From: Meghimatium bilineatum | Lineage: Eukaryota; Mollusca; Gastropoda; Stylommatophora; Philomycidae | Direction: 5' to 3' | DNA: 64,000 bases | Assembly (NCBI GenBank): GCA_034231615.1 | Contig: CM067317.1 | Span: 49,062,282 to 49,126,281 of the forward strand | Shown here: positions 9,757 through 21,679 of the stretch, in pieces | Layout: each line of letters starts with the position of its first letter | How positions within the stretch are numbered: position 1 is the first letter of the stretch | Position numbers and translations under genes: made by a program | The notes under the pieces: model-generated | What the model saw: the letters and a program-made list of their open reading frames with translations, nothing else | Databases searched by the model: none | What the model was told of the DNA's origin: nothing

Positions 9757-10477
9757 ATGCGTATTATCAATTGTCATTGTTAAACAAATAACTCAACATA
9801 ATAGATATAAAACATTAAAAGCCCCCTTCATGTTTTACAATGTGAGACCCCGCTTGAATATAACAACACAAGGGAAGAACCTTTGATTACACCAGCAGAA
9901 GAAGAGTATTTTCTTTCCTAGGTTCAAATATCTCAAATGCGTATTATCAATTGTCATTGTTAAACAAATAACGCAACATAATAGATATAAAACATTAAAA
10001 GTCCCCTTCATGTTTTACAATGTGAGACCCCGCTTGAATATAACAACACAAGGGAAGAACCTTTGATTACACCAGCAGAAGCAGAGTATTTTCTTTCCTA
10101 GGTTCAAATATCTCAAATGCGTATTATCAATTGTCATTGTTAAACAAATAACTCAACATAATAGATATAAAACATTAAAAGCCCCCTTCATGTTTTACAA
10201 TGTGAGACCCCGCTTGAATATAACAACACAAGGGAAGAACCTTTGATTACATCAGCAGAAGAAGAGTATTTTCTTTCCTAGGTTCAAATATCTCAAATGC
10301 GTATTATCAATTGTCATTGTTAAACAAATAACTCAACATAATAGATATAAAACATTAAAAGCCCCCTTCATGTTTTACAATGTGAGACCCCGCTTGAATA
10401 TAACAACACAAGGGAAGAATCTTTGATTACACCAGCAGAAGAAGAATATTTTCTTTCCTAGGTTCAAATATCTCAAA
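9757..10477. repeat. 180-bp tandem repeat array, right end
   Basis: Four units with an exact 180-bp period start near 9761, 9941, 10121 and 10301, at about 98-99% identity by eye. Each contains an AT-rich part and a stretch that includes GTGAGACCCCGCTTG. The array forms the outer boundary of the palindromic element; after 10477 the sequence changes to AT-rich DNA without the repeat. Confidence 0.92.
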
Positions 10478-10880
10478 ATACACGTGATTATACGAATAAT
10501 TATTTGTATATAATAATAATTTATAATATTACTAATAATATGCTTTTTAACATAAATATGTTTCTAAATACAAAAACGCTGTATAAGTAACAGAAAAAGT
10601 TCTCTGCTTATAACACACAACATATGTAAAGAGAGAGAGAGAGAGAAAGAGCGAGAGAGAGAAAATAGTCTTAACGCTCGTTTTAAAGAAACCCGCACAC
10701 TAGTTTCAGTGTGAGCGTGGTTATCTGATTAATTATCACCCGCTGGGCTTCCATGCGCTGACCACGGACTAAATTGAGATACACCGGGTTTTAATGGTTT
10801 GCAGCTGTTCGGCTTACCTGACCTCGGCCATCGTTATGCTACCAGCTTTAGTTAAATAGATGTTAGTTTTATTTTCAATG
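10478..10880. other. AT-rich flank with GA microsatellite
   Basis: Immediately outside the 180-bp array. It contains a TAATAAT-rich stretch (10495-10550) and a (GA)n run at 10630-10672. No gene seen. Confidence 0.6.
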
Positions 10881-10889
10881 TGTATTTAT

Positions 10890-11092
10890 ATAAAGCTTGC
10901 TACATAGGCATATATTTAAACGGGTTCTTCATATATTTCGTTGAACGTGTTGAATTGTTTGTTTCTTGGTTTAATTTATATGGAAATACCATAAAGCTTG
11001 CTACATAGGCATATATTTAAACGGGTTCTTCATATATTTCGTTGAACGTGTTGAATTGTTTGTTTCTTGGTTTAATTTATATGGAAATAACA
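10890..11092. repeat. 101-bp direct duplication
   Basis: Two adjacent copies beginning TAAAGCTTGCTACATAGGCA at 10891 and 10992, nearly identical. Confidence 0.85.
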
Positions 11093-11664
11093 TTTCACGG
11101 CCATTCATTAGACACCACACACGCCTGTTTTATAAATAAACCAATACAACGCATGGTTTAAATGTGGGTGCGATAGTCCACTAATCTGAACGAGACAAAA
11201 TTTCTGGTGTGGAAAAGTTTCTATGGAAATACCATTTCACGCCCATTCGTTAGACACCACACACACATGTTTTATAAATAAACCAATACAACGCCTGGTT
11301 TAAATGTGGGTGCGATAGTCCGCTAATCTGAACGAGACAAAATTTCTGGTGTGGAAAAGTTTCTTAATTAGAATGTTGAGGTCGACACAAGTTCAGCTGA
11401 TGTATGTGTCATTTTCTTTATCTTGGCTTATCAGTCTAAAGGTGAAGCACAGGTTACACAAATTGGCCTGTTTTATAAATAAACCAATACAACGCATGGT
11501 TTAAATGTGGGTGCGATAGTCCGCTAATCTGAACGAGACAAAATTTCTGGTGTGGAAAAGTTTCATAATTAGAATGGTGAGGTCGACACAAGTTCAGCTG
11601 ATGTATGTGTCATTTTCTTTATCTTGGCTTATCAGTCTAAAGGTGAAGCACAGGTTACAAAAAA
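11082..11664. repeat. Complex tandem duplication (~140 bp and ~100 bp modules)
   Basis: A module containing AACGCATGGTTTAAATGTGG and ending GTGTGGAAAAGTTTC occurs at about 11082, 11223 and, shortened, 11467. A second module starting near GAGGTCGACACAAGTTC follows the second and third copies (about 11365 and 11564). No coding sense recognised. Confidence 0.75.
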
Positions 11665-11869
11665 CCACACACACACACATTTTAATTCTCTAACACATAC
11701 TCCACACATAATAGCAGTACCAATGCTAGTTCTTTGACCGGTTTAAACCATAGCTAAATAACGCAGTGGAAAATTTTCAGCGGAAAAAACCGGGATCCGC
11801 GCGCCCCGAACCGGGCCCGGGTGGGGTATCTCGCGCCGCCCCATCCTACTGGCTGACAATCTGGTGTGT

Positions 11870-12165
11870 TGGTGTGTTGCTAACAATACTTTCTTCTTTG
11901 AACCATCTAAATGTTGCGCATTGGTGCGCAACAATACTTTCTTCTTTGAGTCATCTAAATGTTGCGCATTGGTGCGCAACAATACTTTCTTCTTTGAGCC
12001 ATCTAAATGGGGCGCAACAATAATTTCTTCTTTGATCCATCTAAATGTTGCGCGTTGCGTGCGCAACAATACTTTCCTCTTTGAGCCATCTAAATGTTGC
12101 GCGTTGTTGCGTGCGCAACAATACTTTCCTCTTTGAGCCATCTAATGTTGCGCGTTGTTGCGCAA
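11870..12165. repeat. ~45-bp array with a hairpin in most units
   Basis: About six units with TACTTTCTTCTTTGAGCCAT, each followed by an inverted repeat (TTGCGCA-TTGG-TGCGCAA type, variable loop). Open frames on both strands here are products of the repeat and should not be read as genes. Confidence 0.8.
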
Positions 12166-13615
12166 ATATGCATCAAGTCATGCGTATATAACTACTTACA
12201 AGTTTAATTATGTTCATACGTGAAGGTGGATATTATATGAGTTTATCTTATACAGAAAACAAATAAATCCAGATAATGGATGTTCTCAGTCTTAGTCCAG
12301 ATAATGGAGTCTCGGTACCAGAAAAGGAAATAAATAATTAACAACACTCTAACATGTCACTTATGCTGCGAGATGTAGATAGAAAGTTTTTGTCCACTTC
12401 TCATTAGCAGCAGTGATAAAATAGTAATGCTGAAATCGGATACGTAAGGCCGAAGTGCATATATATCGTAACCAGGCTCAAAATCTTTACAAGATATTAT
12501 GTTTTCCAAACTACATCCTGACAACATACAGGAGTTTAAGAGCGAGTATTTAGAAGAAATATTACACAATTTTTGTTAGGTCCTGTAATTTGTTATTGAG
12601 AAATGGATAAATGAATTAACGCGAAACGGATATAACAAACTCTGTAAACGGATATAATACACGTTATAACACATTTTAACGAATATAACAACTGTGAACG
12701 GATATAACAAACTCTTCATTTTTGACTAGCCTTTGAAGTCGACACTACGATTAATCTTTCTCCCGCCACCCCCCCTCCCCCGACTTCTTTCTGCTCTACC
12801 AATAAGCCAGTAAGTCCTACAATATGTATACAGTAAACTGTGTTTTAAACGGAGCGGCAAGGAACTGAGATATTTTCCGTTAAAGACTTGTTTCCATTTT
12901 AATGAAAGAGTGATGTGAAAAATTTAACTAGACATGCGTGTAACTGAGATAAAATATTTGTATTCGTGTAATTATTAACACTACGGTATAGGTGATGAGA
13001 GATAATCGTGTGCTGTACAGAACAATACAAATAATTGTACCTTTAAGATTGATATCGTTTTTATGTGCAGGCTCTCTCTTCAATCGTAATCTTTCATGTG
13101 AAAGGCTGGAGTGCTAACAGAATTTACACCACGGCGTAAGATCTTTCCTATTATTTTTGTGTTTTTTATTGACTGGTGAATAAAACTATTAATAAATGAC
13201 CATTGAAAATCATAGCAATATTTGGAGTGGCCTAACACACTGATGATGCACACAGTCCCGTTAAATCAAAGTTCGCGCTTGAGTATAAGAGCCAATAAGA
13301 GCCAAATCATAATAAACTTTGCAGTATCTAGCGTACTGATACAGAGAGTGTCTCGCACTACCAAGGTAGATGTTCAAACGTAACCGCATGAAAATGTACA
13401 ACCTTACTGACCAGAAAGTAAATGACAACTTTCTGAACGTATTTATATTGTCCAGAAATTCATTACAGCAATAAATATTGGTTTGGTTGCTATATTCTCA
13501 AACGGATATGCTACCAACAACAGTAAAATTTGATATTACTACCTTTTGATGTTTTCGTGGGACAAACTAAACATCAATTCCTTTTTTCTGAGTGACTTTG
13601 TTCACAAAATTCATG
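12166..13615. other. No gene recognised
   Basis: Unique-looking AT-rich DNA. It contains a minus-orientation remnant of interspersed family A near 12500-12550 (complement of CTCCTG..TTGTCAGGATG), a small repeat of AACGGATATAACAA (12620-12715) and C-rich runs near 12765. No convincing exon. Confidence 0.5.
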
Positions 13616-13619
13616 GACA

Positions 13620-13800
13620 TGTCAATTGTACAAGTTTCCTGTTCTGTTTACTGCAGTAACGGATAGGTGAATTGTGCAAAATTCCTGTCCTGTTTACCCG
13701 TTTACTGCAGTAAAGGACAAGGCAATTGTACAAGTTTCCTGGCCTGTTTACTGCAGTAAATGACAGGTGAATTGTACAAAATTTCTGTCCTGTTTACTGT
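13620..13800. repeat. ~55-bp degenerate minisatellite
   Basis: Three to four copies of a unit with AATTGTACAA and CCTGTTTACTGCAGTAA. Confidence 0.7.
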
Positions 13801-14012
13801 CATCCACCTGTTCGTGACCATATATACTAATTAGTCAAACAAAACGTACATTGTATGGTGCAGTGCGGTGCGCTCAATCAATTGCGGATGTTAGTCCAAT
13901 TTGATTATTTCAGAGCATTTAACAATTAAAATAACATAACTGAGATAGCAGTTATGACTTTCCAGCCACTAAATATATGTACATACACACATACACATAT
14001 GAGGTTAACAAA

Positions 14013-14225
14013 AGAATAGCGATATCTAGATCCGCATTTCGAATACTACGCAAAATCGTATAGGACAGTAGGGTCTCAAATACAGTCAAGCTTTCAGTTT
14101 ACCAAGCAACTGTAATACCATCGCTTATTTATGCCCAAGGAATACGGATAGTATATGCCAGAAACGCTACGAGATAACACCTCAACTGCCTTTCAAAGAT
14201 ACTTAATATGCACAACATAATGCTA
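14013..14225 (+). pseudogene. LINE ORF2 fragment (post-RT region)
   Basis: The plus frame reads SAFRILRKIV, then after a stop VKLSVYQATVIPSLIYA. This is the post-RT segment of a LINE ORF2 (usual pattern LxVYxAxVLPxLLY). In-frame stops and truncation show that it is dead. It is followed head-to-head by a minus-strand fragment of the same region at 14396. Confidence 0.6.
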
Positions 14226-14395
14226 TATGGGAAACTCCAGACAACCAACCCCCCCCCCCCCCCGATCGGAGGACAGAAGAATTTTAAGGACACGCTTAAG
14301 ACTACACTGACTCATTTCAACGTATACACTGTTTGTTGTTCGTCCATCACAAGTGATGATGACCATTTGTTACATCCACTTTTGAAAATTCAATT

Positions 14396-15202
14396 TTAGT
14401 TATGTCCTTGATTATGAGTTCGTAGATGGCTAATAAGCCCTATTCGAGCTGTAAATGTCCCTGGACAGTTTGGACATGGAATGACGACTGTAGACGGATC
14501 TTGGTCTATCCGTGACTTTCTAGCTGCTCTCCGCTGTTGAGTTGCTGCATTTCTTTTCTTTTCACAAGATGATGCGCTCTTTTTTATTTTAGAACGCCAT
14601 GTAGATCTATTTTGTGCAAGTTCTTCCCATGTATCGTGGTCTATTTCAAAGGCTTTCAGTGAGTTCTTTAACGAGTCCTTGTAGCGCTTCCTTTGGCCAC
14701 CTTGAGATCGTATACCCTTCTCTAGCTCACCATAGAGAAGTATCTTTGGCAGACGATGGTCTGGCATACGTACCAAATGACCTGTCCAACGAATCTGTGT
14801 CTCCATCAGGATCGTGTCAATGCTTGGGATACCAGCTCTATCAAGGACAGTGGTATCTGGAATCTTGTCTTGCCATCTGATGTTCATAACTTTTCTGAGA
14901 CAATTTGTATGAAAATGATTGAGTTTTTTCACATGACGTCTATACACAGTCCATGTTTCACTAGCGTATAGCAGCACTGGAAGTACCACTGCTCTGTAAA
15001 CAACGTATACATTATTTCCTAGGACAGCCTTACACAAGACAGATCCAACTGACGTTGCAGTCATCAGTTGTTCTGCTGCTATAATGCTTATCAATGCTAT
15101 AATGCTTATCAATGCTATAATGCTTATCAAAGCAATACTGCTTATCAAAAACGTGCATGTAGAAATGCAAGAGCTTCTGGACATCTTACAGGCTCCACCC
15201 AT
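14396..15202 (-). pseudogene. LINE ORF2 C-terminus with C2H2 finger
   Basis: Open for 268 codons, but the first 45 or so are read from an 18-bp repeat. The conserved part has AVVLPVLLYASETWTVY, CLRKVMNIRWQDKIP, IRWTGHLVRMPDHRLPK, LYGELEKG and KRYKDSLK. It ends in CPNCPGTF..L..H...H, a terminal C2H2 finger found in some LINE ORF2 proteins. The endonuclease and RT palm are missing, so this is a 5'-truncated copy with an unusually well-preserved 3' end, perhaps a recent insertion. Confidence 0.8.
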
Positions 15203-15270
15203 GCATGATCGGAAGCAATAACAAAGGCATTCATTAATGATTTGTCTTTAGTGTTTTTAGTTTTACATCA

Positions 15271-15703
15271 TATTAATCATTAGCGTGTAAAGTCATACTT
15301 ATCATTAGCGTCTAAAATCATATTTATCATTAGCGTCTAAAATCATATTTGTCATTAGCGTCTAAAATCATATTTATCATTAGCGTGTAAAATCATATTT
15401 AGCATTAGCGTCTAAAATCATATTTATCATTAGCGTCTAAAGTCATATTTATCATTAGCGTCTAAAGTCATATTTATCATTAGCGTGTAAAATCATATTT
15501 ATCCTTAGCGTCTAAAATCATATTTATCATTAGCGTCTAAAATCATATTTATCATTAGCGTCTAAAATCATATTTATCATTAGCGTCTAAAGTCATATTT
15601 ATCATTAGCATCTAAAGTCATATTTATCATTAGCGTGTAAAATCATATTTATCCTTAGCGTCTAAAATCATATTTATCATTAGCGTCTAAAATCATATTT
15701 ATA
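15271..15703. repeat. 25-bp minisatellite, ~17 units
   Basis: Unit TCATTAGCGTCTAAAATCAT plus ATTTA, with G/T and A/G variants. It lies just upstream of the LINE fragment at 14396-15202. A separate 18-bp repeat (ATAATGCTTATCAATGCT) lies at 15080-15140. Confidence 0.9.
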
Positions 15704-18134
15704 ACCCAATAAAACTGCACTACAATATTGCTTTCTTAAATCGTAATTTGCAATCTCAGTGTAAAAGAGGTTAAAAAGAGTGTTGAATATTGACTTCATT
15801 GTATTCGAATTTCCTCATATGTAAGTCATTCCCCACAATGACGCCGCATGCCACCTGACGAGAGCACCACTCAAAGCGCGTAGCAATGTAGCTTCAAGCG
15901 TTAATCCACAAGAATCTCGGAAAAAATGTACTTTTCAAACAACACCTCACGAATATTATTTTAGCTTCCGACCTTTTGAATACTGGGCAAACGGCTCCAC
16001 CACTATTCTACGGAGATCCCCAAAGATCACTCAATGTATCGCATTTTATTTAGTAATGTTACGTTGAATTGATGGGCATCACTGATCTCTTCAACTTTTG
16101 ACAGACATTAACCATTTACCCCCGTATACATATCTAATGCTAGAGAATGCTAGAGTCATTTAAACAGTATAGGAACCCAGCAACTTTACACGTGTAGACA
16201 TTGTTCACAACTCGAGCGAAACGGCTGAACAATTCCTTATTGACTGCTCCTTCCTCTCAACTGCAAGGAAATGCTTGTACAGACACCCTTAACAATCACT
16301 ATCTCGCCTTACGTATCACTAAGTCAACATCAGAAGTCTTGTACTGTTTTAAGAATGACATTGATCTGGCTAGAGTAGAAATACGCAGCAGCAATTTGAT
16401 ATCGTCTACAGCATCAACATAGACGAACGTTCTAACAACGTTTCAGTATATAACAAGGTTTTTCGAATTGGCTACACACATACAGAATTTATCGGCGTAA
16501 TGCGCAGATCTAAATTGAGGTTGTAGTAGTTTATAATGGAATACAGGTTACTATGGAGAGCCAATCAACCCATTGCTCGTCTCCAAGTCGTTGATAAGCT
16601 CACAAGAATGTTAAAACCGATATAGTGCGTTATCAGTAGGCTCCGCAAGCAAAAGGGCAGAATGTCTCACCAGTAGGCAATCTCCATACTACAGCAATCC
16701 AGTAGTAGATAGCATATACATATATACATTGTATACTGAGGATTTACTCTTGTGGAAACCACAGAGTCCCTTAACATTGTGTTTACAGATATTGTTTTAT
16801 TCCTTCTGAAACCTGGAGTCTTCTGTTTATTAAATACAGTTCTGGAAGAAACTTCCGTTGTTTAATTGTATTTCAATTTTTTTGTGTGTTTTACTTATGC
16901 AGTCGATACTTTGATTTTGTATATTTGTTATATTTGAAAAAAATTAACTGCATTGTATTTTTAATCGTTTTTGTTTACATATTTTTCCCGTAAACAATTT
17001 TGCTTACCTCTATTCTTTATTTGCACTCCTCCCCCCCCCCATCGACCAAAACTATCAGCGAATATAAAAGCTCTGGTGTTCGTAGTTCTTGGTGATGAGA
17101 ACAACCCAACACAAAAATGTATTGTTTCTTGCAACGTTATAAAAGACGTTATTACAGAACGGAGTACTAACTCCTTTTACTTCACCGCGTAAGACCAATC
17201 CAACTATTAGTGTGCTTTTCATTGTATGAGAAAATAAATTATATTTGAAAAATAAAAGTCATAGCAAGTGGAAATGTATCTGGCAGTGACGCTGCACTCA
17301 GGTTACATGAATGTATGATTAAACTGATACACTCGGCAATATAGGAAGTACTCTGTGGATAGCAACAGTTACACTGACCAGTAACCTGTTGCGTGACTCA
17401 CAATTTGAAGACCTACTAGGAAAATGAAAACAAACACCCATATGTAACGATTTTGAACATGTCCGTGCTTTTCGTTGGTAAATATGTTTATACTTTGTGT
17501 CGTCTTCTAACACCGACCAATGCACGGAAATTACCGGATACATGAGGTAAAAATACCTGTTTTCATTGCACTCGTATATACATACACTATTGTGAAAAGT
17601 ACGTTGTCACCTGTGTATTTCTCGCACAGAGAAACGTTAATTTTAGTTCTGATTAGGAAATGCCTGCTTCCAATCAGTGTTAAAATTTCTGGGAACTAAA
17701 TTTCTCAGAAATCTACAAAATGTATATGTTACAGCGTTCTCTAAAACAGAATCCTATAATTCACTGCTGGTAAAATGTTCAATTTGTTTTTTCTATTTTG
17801 AGTTCATGAAATAGAAAAATGAATTAGCGCAGGTAATGGAGTTATGGAATTATAGACTTCCTGGAAGGATTCTGTGTAGGAAAATGTTTAAGACATATGT
17901 TTTGTGGTCACGAAGTAGCGTATGGAATTAAGAGTAACAACGTCTGGCTAACAAGTGCAATTTTCGGAGATCGCTGAGAATTATTACTCGAAGATTAGAC
18001 AGTATTTTTGAGTAGATATCTCTCGGTCGAATATTTTATGTACTGTTAAGAAGAACATAGTACGTATGGGGCACCAGAGAATAAGTACACAGCTCTCTGA
18101 GAGTTTAAACCGTTAATTAATTCAATTGGGAAAT
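15704..18134. other. No gene recognised; weak LINE remnant
   Basis: Mostly unique AT-rich DNA. A plus frame near 16200-16290 reads SSETAEQFLIDC and STARKCLYRH, resembling the end of a LINE ORF2, but it is broken. A C-run lies at 17029-17041. A minus ORF at 17319-17543 shows no domain. Confidence 0.4.
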
Positions 18135-18420
18135 TCTTCTTCTTCTGCGTTCGTTCTCAAACTCCTGCAGATTAGCAGGATGTAGTCCGGAGAACGGAAT
18201 GCGTTGTGTCATAGTTTACATCATTGCTGCGATATCTGCGCCTTTCAGCCTAACACATCCGACTTCAGCATGGCTTTGGGTCACTGACCCTATGTGGGGT
18301 GGGACAGCTAACTCCATCCCATAACCTCCTTAGTCGCCTTTTACGACATGCGTGGAAGGTAAATAGTGTTGCTATTCTTTCCTCCCCTTTCAGGCCCCGG
18401 CAGCACACGGGCGAGGAAAT
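18135..18420 (+). repeat. Interspersed repeat family A, long copy
   Basis: Starts CTTCTTCTTCTGCGTTC, then CTCCTGCAGATTAGCAGG, GTAGTCCGGAGAACGGAATG, GCCTTTCAGCCTAACACATC, and ends near GGAAGGTAAATAGTG and CGGCAGC. The same order of words recurs at 59640-59925 and in pieces elsewhere. It is non-coding and SINE-sized, but I see no tRNA head. Confidence 0.75.
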
Positions 18421-18639
18421 TCTTCTGGTCTAGGATACGCATATCTGCTTTTACGTAACTGAAAATATTGATCAGTCGGCTTCGCAACAGTTCAAAGAAA
18501 TAGTCGAGGCAATAAATCGTCTTCACGGTGAGATTCAGTTACAATTCATGGAAAGATAAAGCGAGTCTCTCTATACTTTTAATCCTATGCAGTAATTAGG
18601 AAGCATACTTAAAAATAGAAACTATATTACTTTTTCTGT

Positions 18640-18780
18640 CATATTCATTGGTGACTTTCTGGATACTTTGAGTCGACAACCAATGAAAATCATTCAAAAG
18701 TTCAACTAGTATCACTTTTAAAGGAATATATTTCATGATCCACAGAGATTAATAATTGACGAGAGACTCGGATAAACTGA
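18640..18780. repeat. Interspersed repeat family B copy (palindromic, MITE-like)
   Basis: A CATTGGT..GACAACCAATG dyad followed by AAAATCATTCAAAAG and ATAATTGACGAGAGACT. Further copies lie at 32135, 32515, 44095 and 59325. Confidence 0.6.
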
Positions 18781-19394
18781 TACATAAAGAGATACAAGTA
18801 AAAGTATCAGCAAAGTAAAATATATCACTACACACACCATCAATAAACAAATAAATAAATAGGAAAATACATAAAAATAACAATTGTTTACATTGTTATT
18901 TCAAAATCACAAAATTTTTATGGTTTTATAAAAACCGTTTTGTTGTCGTCTACTTTTGTCAATTCCCCCCCCCCCCCCCCCAAACATCCCCTATTGTTGT
19001 AACAACTTAACTGTGAAACGCATTCAGACCCCCACCCCCAATTGTTGACGTAATATATGGACTCCCCGATATTACAAAATAGACATCACGATAGATATCA
19101 TGCTTTACAAATGTAGACAACATATTTACAAGATAGACATCATGATATCAGGAACCATTATCATTTGTTCTATAGAACATTTAAGCGATTACTTGTTGAG
19201 TTACGATTCTTGATCGTGCCACGTTCATAAACAATGTAACACTGACACGAATTTATCATAATGTTAATTGGTTTGAAGTAGTTATCACGCATTTTAGCTT
19301 GCGCTATTTACAAATATAGAATGATATCATATTAAGGAATATTTTTAAAAAAATAAACAACCTTTTCTTGCACTCTAGTATAAATTTATTTATC
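18781..19394. other. No gene recognised
   Basis: AT-rich DNA with a C-run at 18966-18980. Nothing coding seen. Confidence 0.5.
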
Positions 19395-19625
19395 ATCATT
19401 AAGTGCCGTCTCCGCAACGAAGGTTGGCTGCAGCAGGCAATTCCAGCATCCCGTGTCTCTTGTCTTGGTGGTGCAGTCTGCTAGACTGTAACCTGACCAT
19501 CTTGTGATGTTACTCACCAACTTGTATATCTTGCTTGCCTCCCCTCCCACTACCCACAAGTAAGGTCCTCAACATAGTATCATGTCTTTTAACATATCCA
19601 AAATATTTTATTTGCTTAAAAAAAA
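19395..19625 (-). pseudogene. LINE ORF2 3' fragment
   Basis: The minus strand reads KRHDTMLRTLLVGS and, after frame changes, a DDI-type tail ending near a cysteine-rich stretch. This matches the FGHxxRHD..E/VG region found after the RT domain in other fragments of this window. Frames are broken. Confidence 0.5.
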
Positions 19626-20039
19626 TGACTTTAGAAAAAAATAATTGTGGTAAAAATGATCAGCATATTTCTTCACAGACATTTAACTGTTTTTATTGAA
19701 ATTCTAATAAGATTATTAGCAATGCGTCCCCTACATGTTTCCTACATGCATATATATATAGAGAGAGAGAGAGAGATAAGTGTGTTCCAAAGCTTTCTTT
19801 CATACAAAGAAAAACCCCAACTCTCAGCTTCAGTCAGCGACAACAGAAGAGTCGATTCATTAGCTGGTGAAACTTTAGTGAATGACACACCAACGAGAAA
19901 GAGAGAACTGATTTAATTAGGCGAAACGTGCAACATAAAATGTATTCACCACCACGTTCCACTTTTCACCTGTTGGGTTTCAGTTTTTCTGCAGTCAGTA
20001 CATATTATGGTGAGTCAAATAGACATGTCACACTACACA

Positions 20040-21151
20040 ACGTATAAAAGGAGGCTGAAAAAACCAATGTACACATGCAGAGAATGATGGAACTGGGAGT
20101 GACAAGGAAAAGGGGAGGAAGTGCGTCCTCTATAAATATCAGAACCCACAACTAACGACTGGCTGGGACACAGAGAGTATATACTTTTAGCAGGCTGCAA
20201 GAACTAACAATTGACTGGGACACTTCGCTTATATACTTTTAAAAGGCTAACATAACTAAGAACTGACTGGGACACTTCGCTTATATACTTTTAAAAGGCT
20301 AACATAACTAAGAACTGACTGGGACACTTCGCTTATATTCCTTTAGAAGGCTAACATAACTAAGAACTGACTGGGACACTTCGCTTATATTCCTTTAGAA
20401 GGCTAACATAACTAAGAACTGACTGGGACACTTCGCTTATATTCCTTTAGAAGGCTAACATAACTAAGAACTGACTGGGACACTTCGCTTATATTCCTTT
20501 AGAAGGCTAACATAACTAAGAACTGACTGGGACACTTCGCTTATATTCCTTTAGAAGGCTAACATAACTAAGAACTGACTGGGACACTTCGCTTATATAC
20601 TTTTAAAAGGCTAACATAACTAAGAACTGACTGGGACACTTCGCTTATATACTTTTAAAAGGCTAACATAACTAAGAACTGACTGGGACACTTCGCTTAT
20701 ATTCCTTTAGAAGGCTAACATAACTAAGAACTGACTGGGACACTTCGCTTATATTCCTTTAGAAGGCTAACATAACTAAGAACTGACTGGGACACTTCGC
20801 TTATATTCCTTTAGAAGGCTAACATAACTAAGAACTGACTGGGACACTTCGCTTATATACTTTTAAAAGGCTAACATAACTAAGAACTGACTGGGACACT
20901 TCGCTTATATACTTTTAAAAGGCTAACATAACTAAGAACTGACTGGGACACTTCGCTTATATTCCTTTAGAAGGCTAACATAACTAAGAACTGACTGGGA
21001 CACTTCGCTTATATTCCTTTAGAAGGCTAACATAACTAAGAACTGACTGGGACACTTCGCTTATATTCCTTTAGAAGGCTAACATAACTAAGAACTGACT
21101 GGTACACTTCGCTTATATTCCTTTAGAAGGCTAACATAACTAAGAACTGAC
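20040..21151. repeat. 52-bp minisatellite (~19 units) seeded in family D element
   Basis: The unit contains GAACTGACTGGGACACTTCG and exists as variant a (TATACTTTTAAAAGG) and variant b (TATTCCTTTAGAAGG). Variants come in blocks: two a, five b, two a, three b, two a, four b. The 5' flank (20040-20165: ATGATGGAACTGGGAGTG, ACTGGCTGGGACAC) matches a single-copy relative at 37120-37230, so the array grew from one box of a dispersed element. Confidence 0.85.
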
Positions 21152-21503
21152 GGGGGGCACCGAACGTATGAACGTGTAAATGGTTCATAAAACTAACAAA
21201 TTGACAGGCTTTATTTTTCTAAACAGCTATTACATCCACTATCATCATTAGTACAACTTCAAAGATTGGTTTTACAGGTCAAGAACAAATTCACATTGTA
21301 CTTACCAAATGAAATTGAGTTTTATTATTGCCACCAAAGAGAGTACAATGTAATGTGCAAATCGTTGTATAAACATACAAAGGCTTTATCGTGGAACCGT
21401 TGGCAAAAATCAGTATTTATGATAAACAAATATACATGATAAAGTAAACTTTAACACAAATAAACGAAAAACTTGAATTGCCAGAAAATGAGTGAATATT
21501 TAC
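21152..21503. other. No feature seen; possible 3' extension of last visible exon
   Basis: Unique AT-rich DNA. If the donor at 21503 is not used, the minus-strand frame of the adjacent exon runs about 20 codons into this stretch before a TAA. Confidence 0.4.
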
Positions 21504-21602
21504 GAGATTTCTTCATGTACTTGCTCCCCATTGTGAAAGCAGGAGCTCTGGGCATGCTGACTTTAACGATATCTGTGTCCAGATAATCTGCCGGACCTGG
21601 AA
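21504..21602 (-). CDS. SHIPPO-repeat gene, visible exon 8
   Basis: 99 bp. The acceptor is CTATAATCTCTAG and the donor is AAATCTC|GTAAAT. It encodes PGPADYLDTD, then PRAPAFTMGSKYMKKS, a textbook unit. The intron before it is about 10.7 kb. It may be the last exon if the weak donor is ignored, since the frame then runs about 20 codons to a TAA; otherwise further exons lie below 21.5 kb. Confidence 0.85.
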
Positions 21603-21679
21603 CTAGAGATTATAGATGATTTCAGTGATATAAAACGTATTTGATCAGTATGTTTCTGCAATGTTTGTGGTTTAGTATT

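Larger units (their letters stand above)
5016..10007. repeat. Right arm of ~10-kb palindrome
   Basis: Reverse-complement partner of 1-4991. Every gene of the left arm is repeated here in opposite orientation. The outer part runs into four 180-bp tandem units ending near 10477, where ordinary repeat-rich genomic DNA begins. Confidence 0.95.

Noticed and set aside
10891-11664. Possible LTR pair
   Set aside because: The repeats are adjacent modules with no internal coding region, TG..CA ends or primer-binding site.
12540-12587. Possible terminal exon of the SHIPPO gene on the minus strand (TTACAG acceptor, 15 codons then TAA)
   Set aside because: The phase fits, but it has no PGP..Y core and overlaps a family A remnant.
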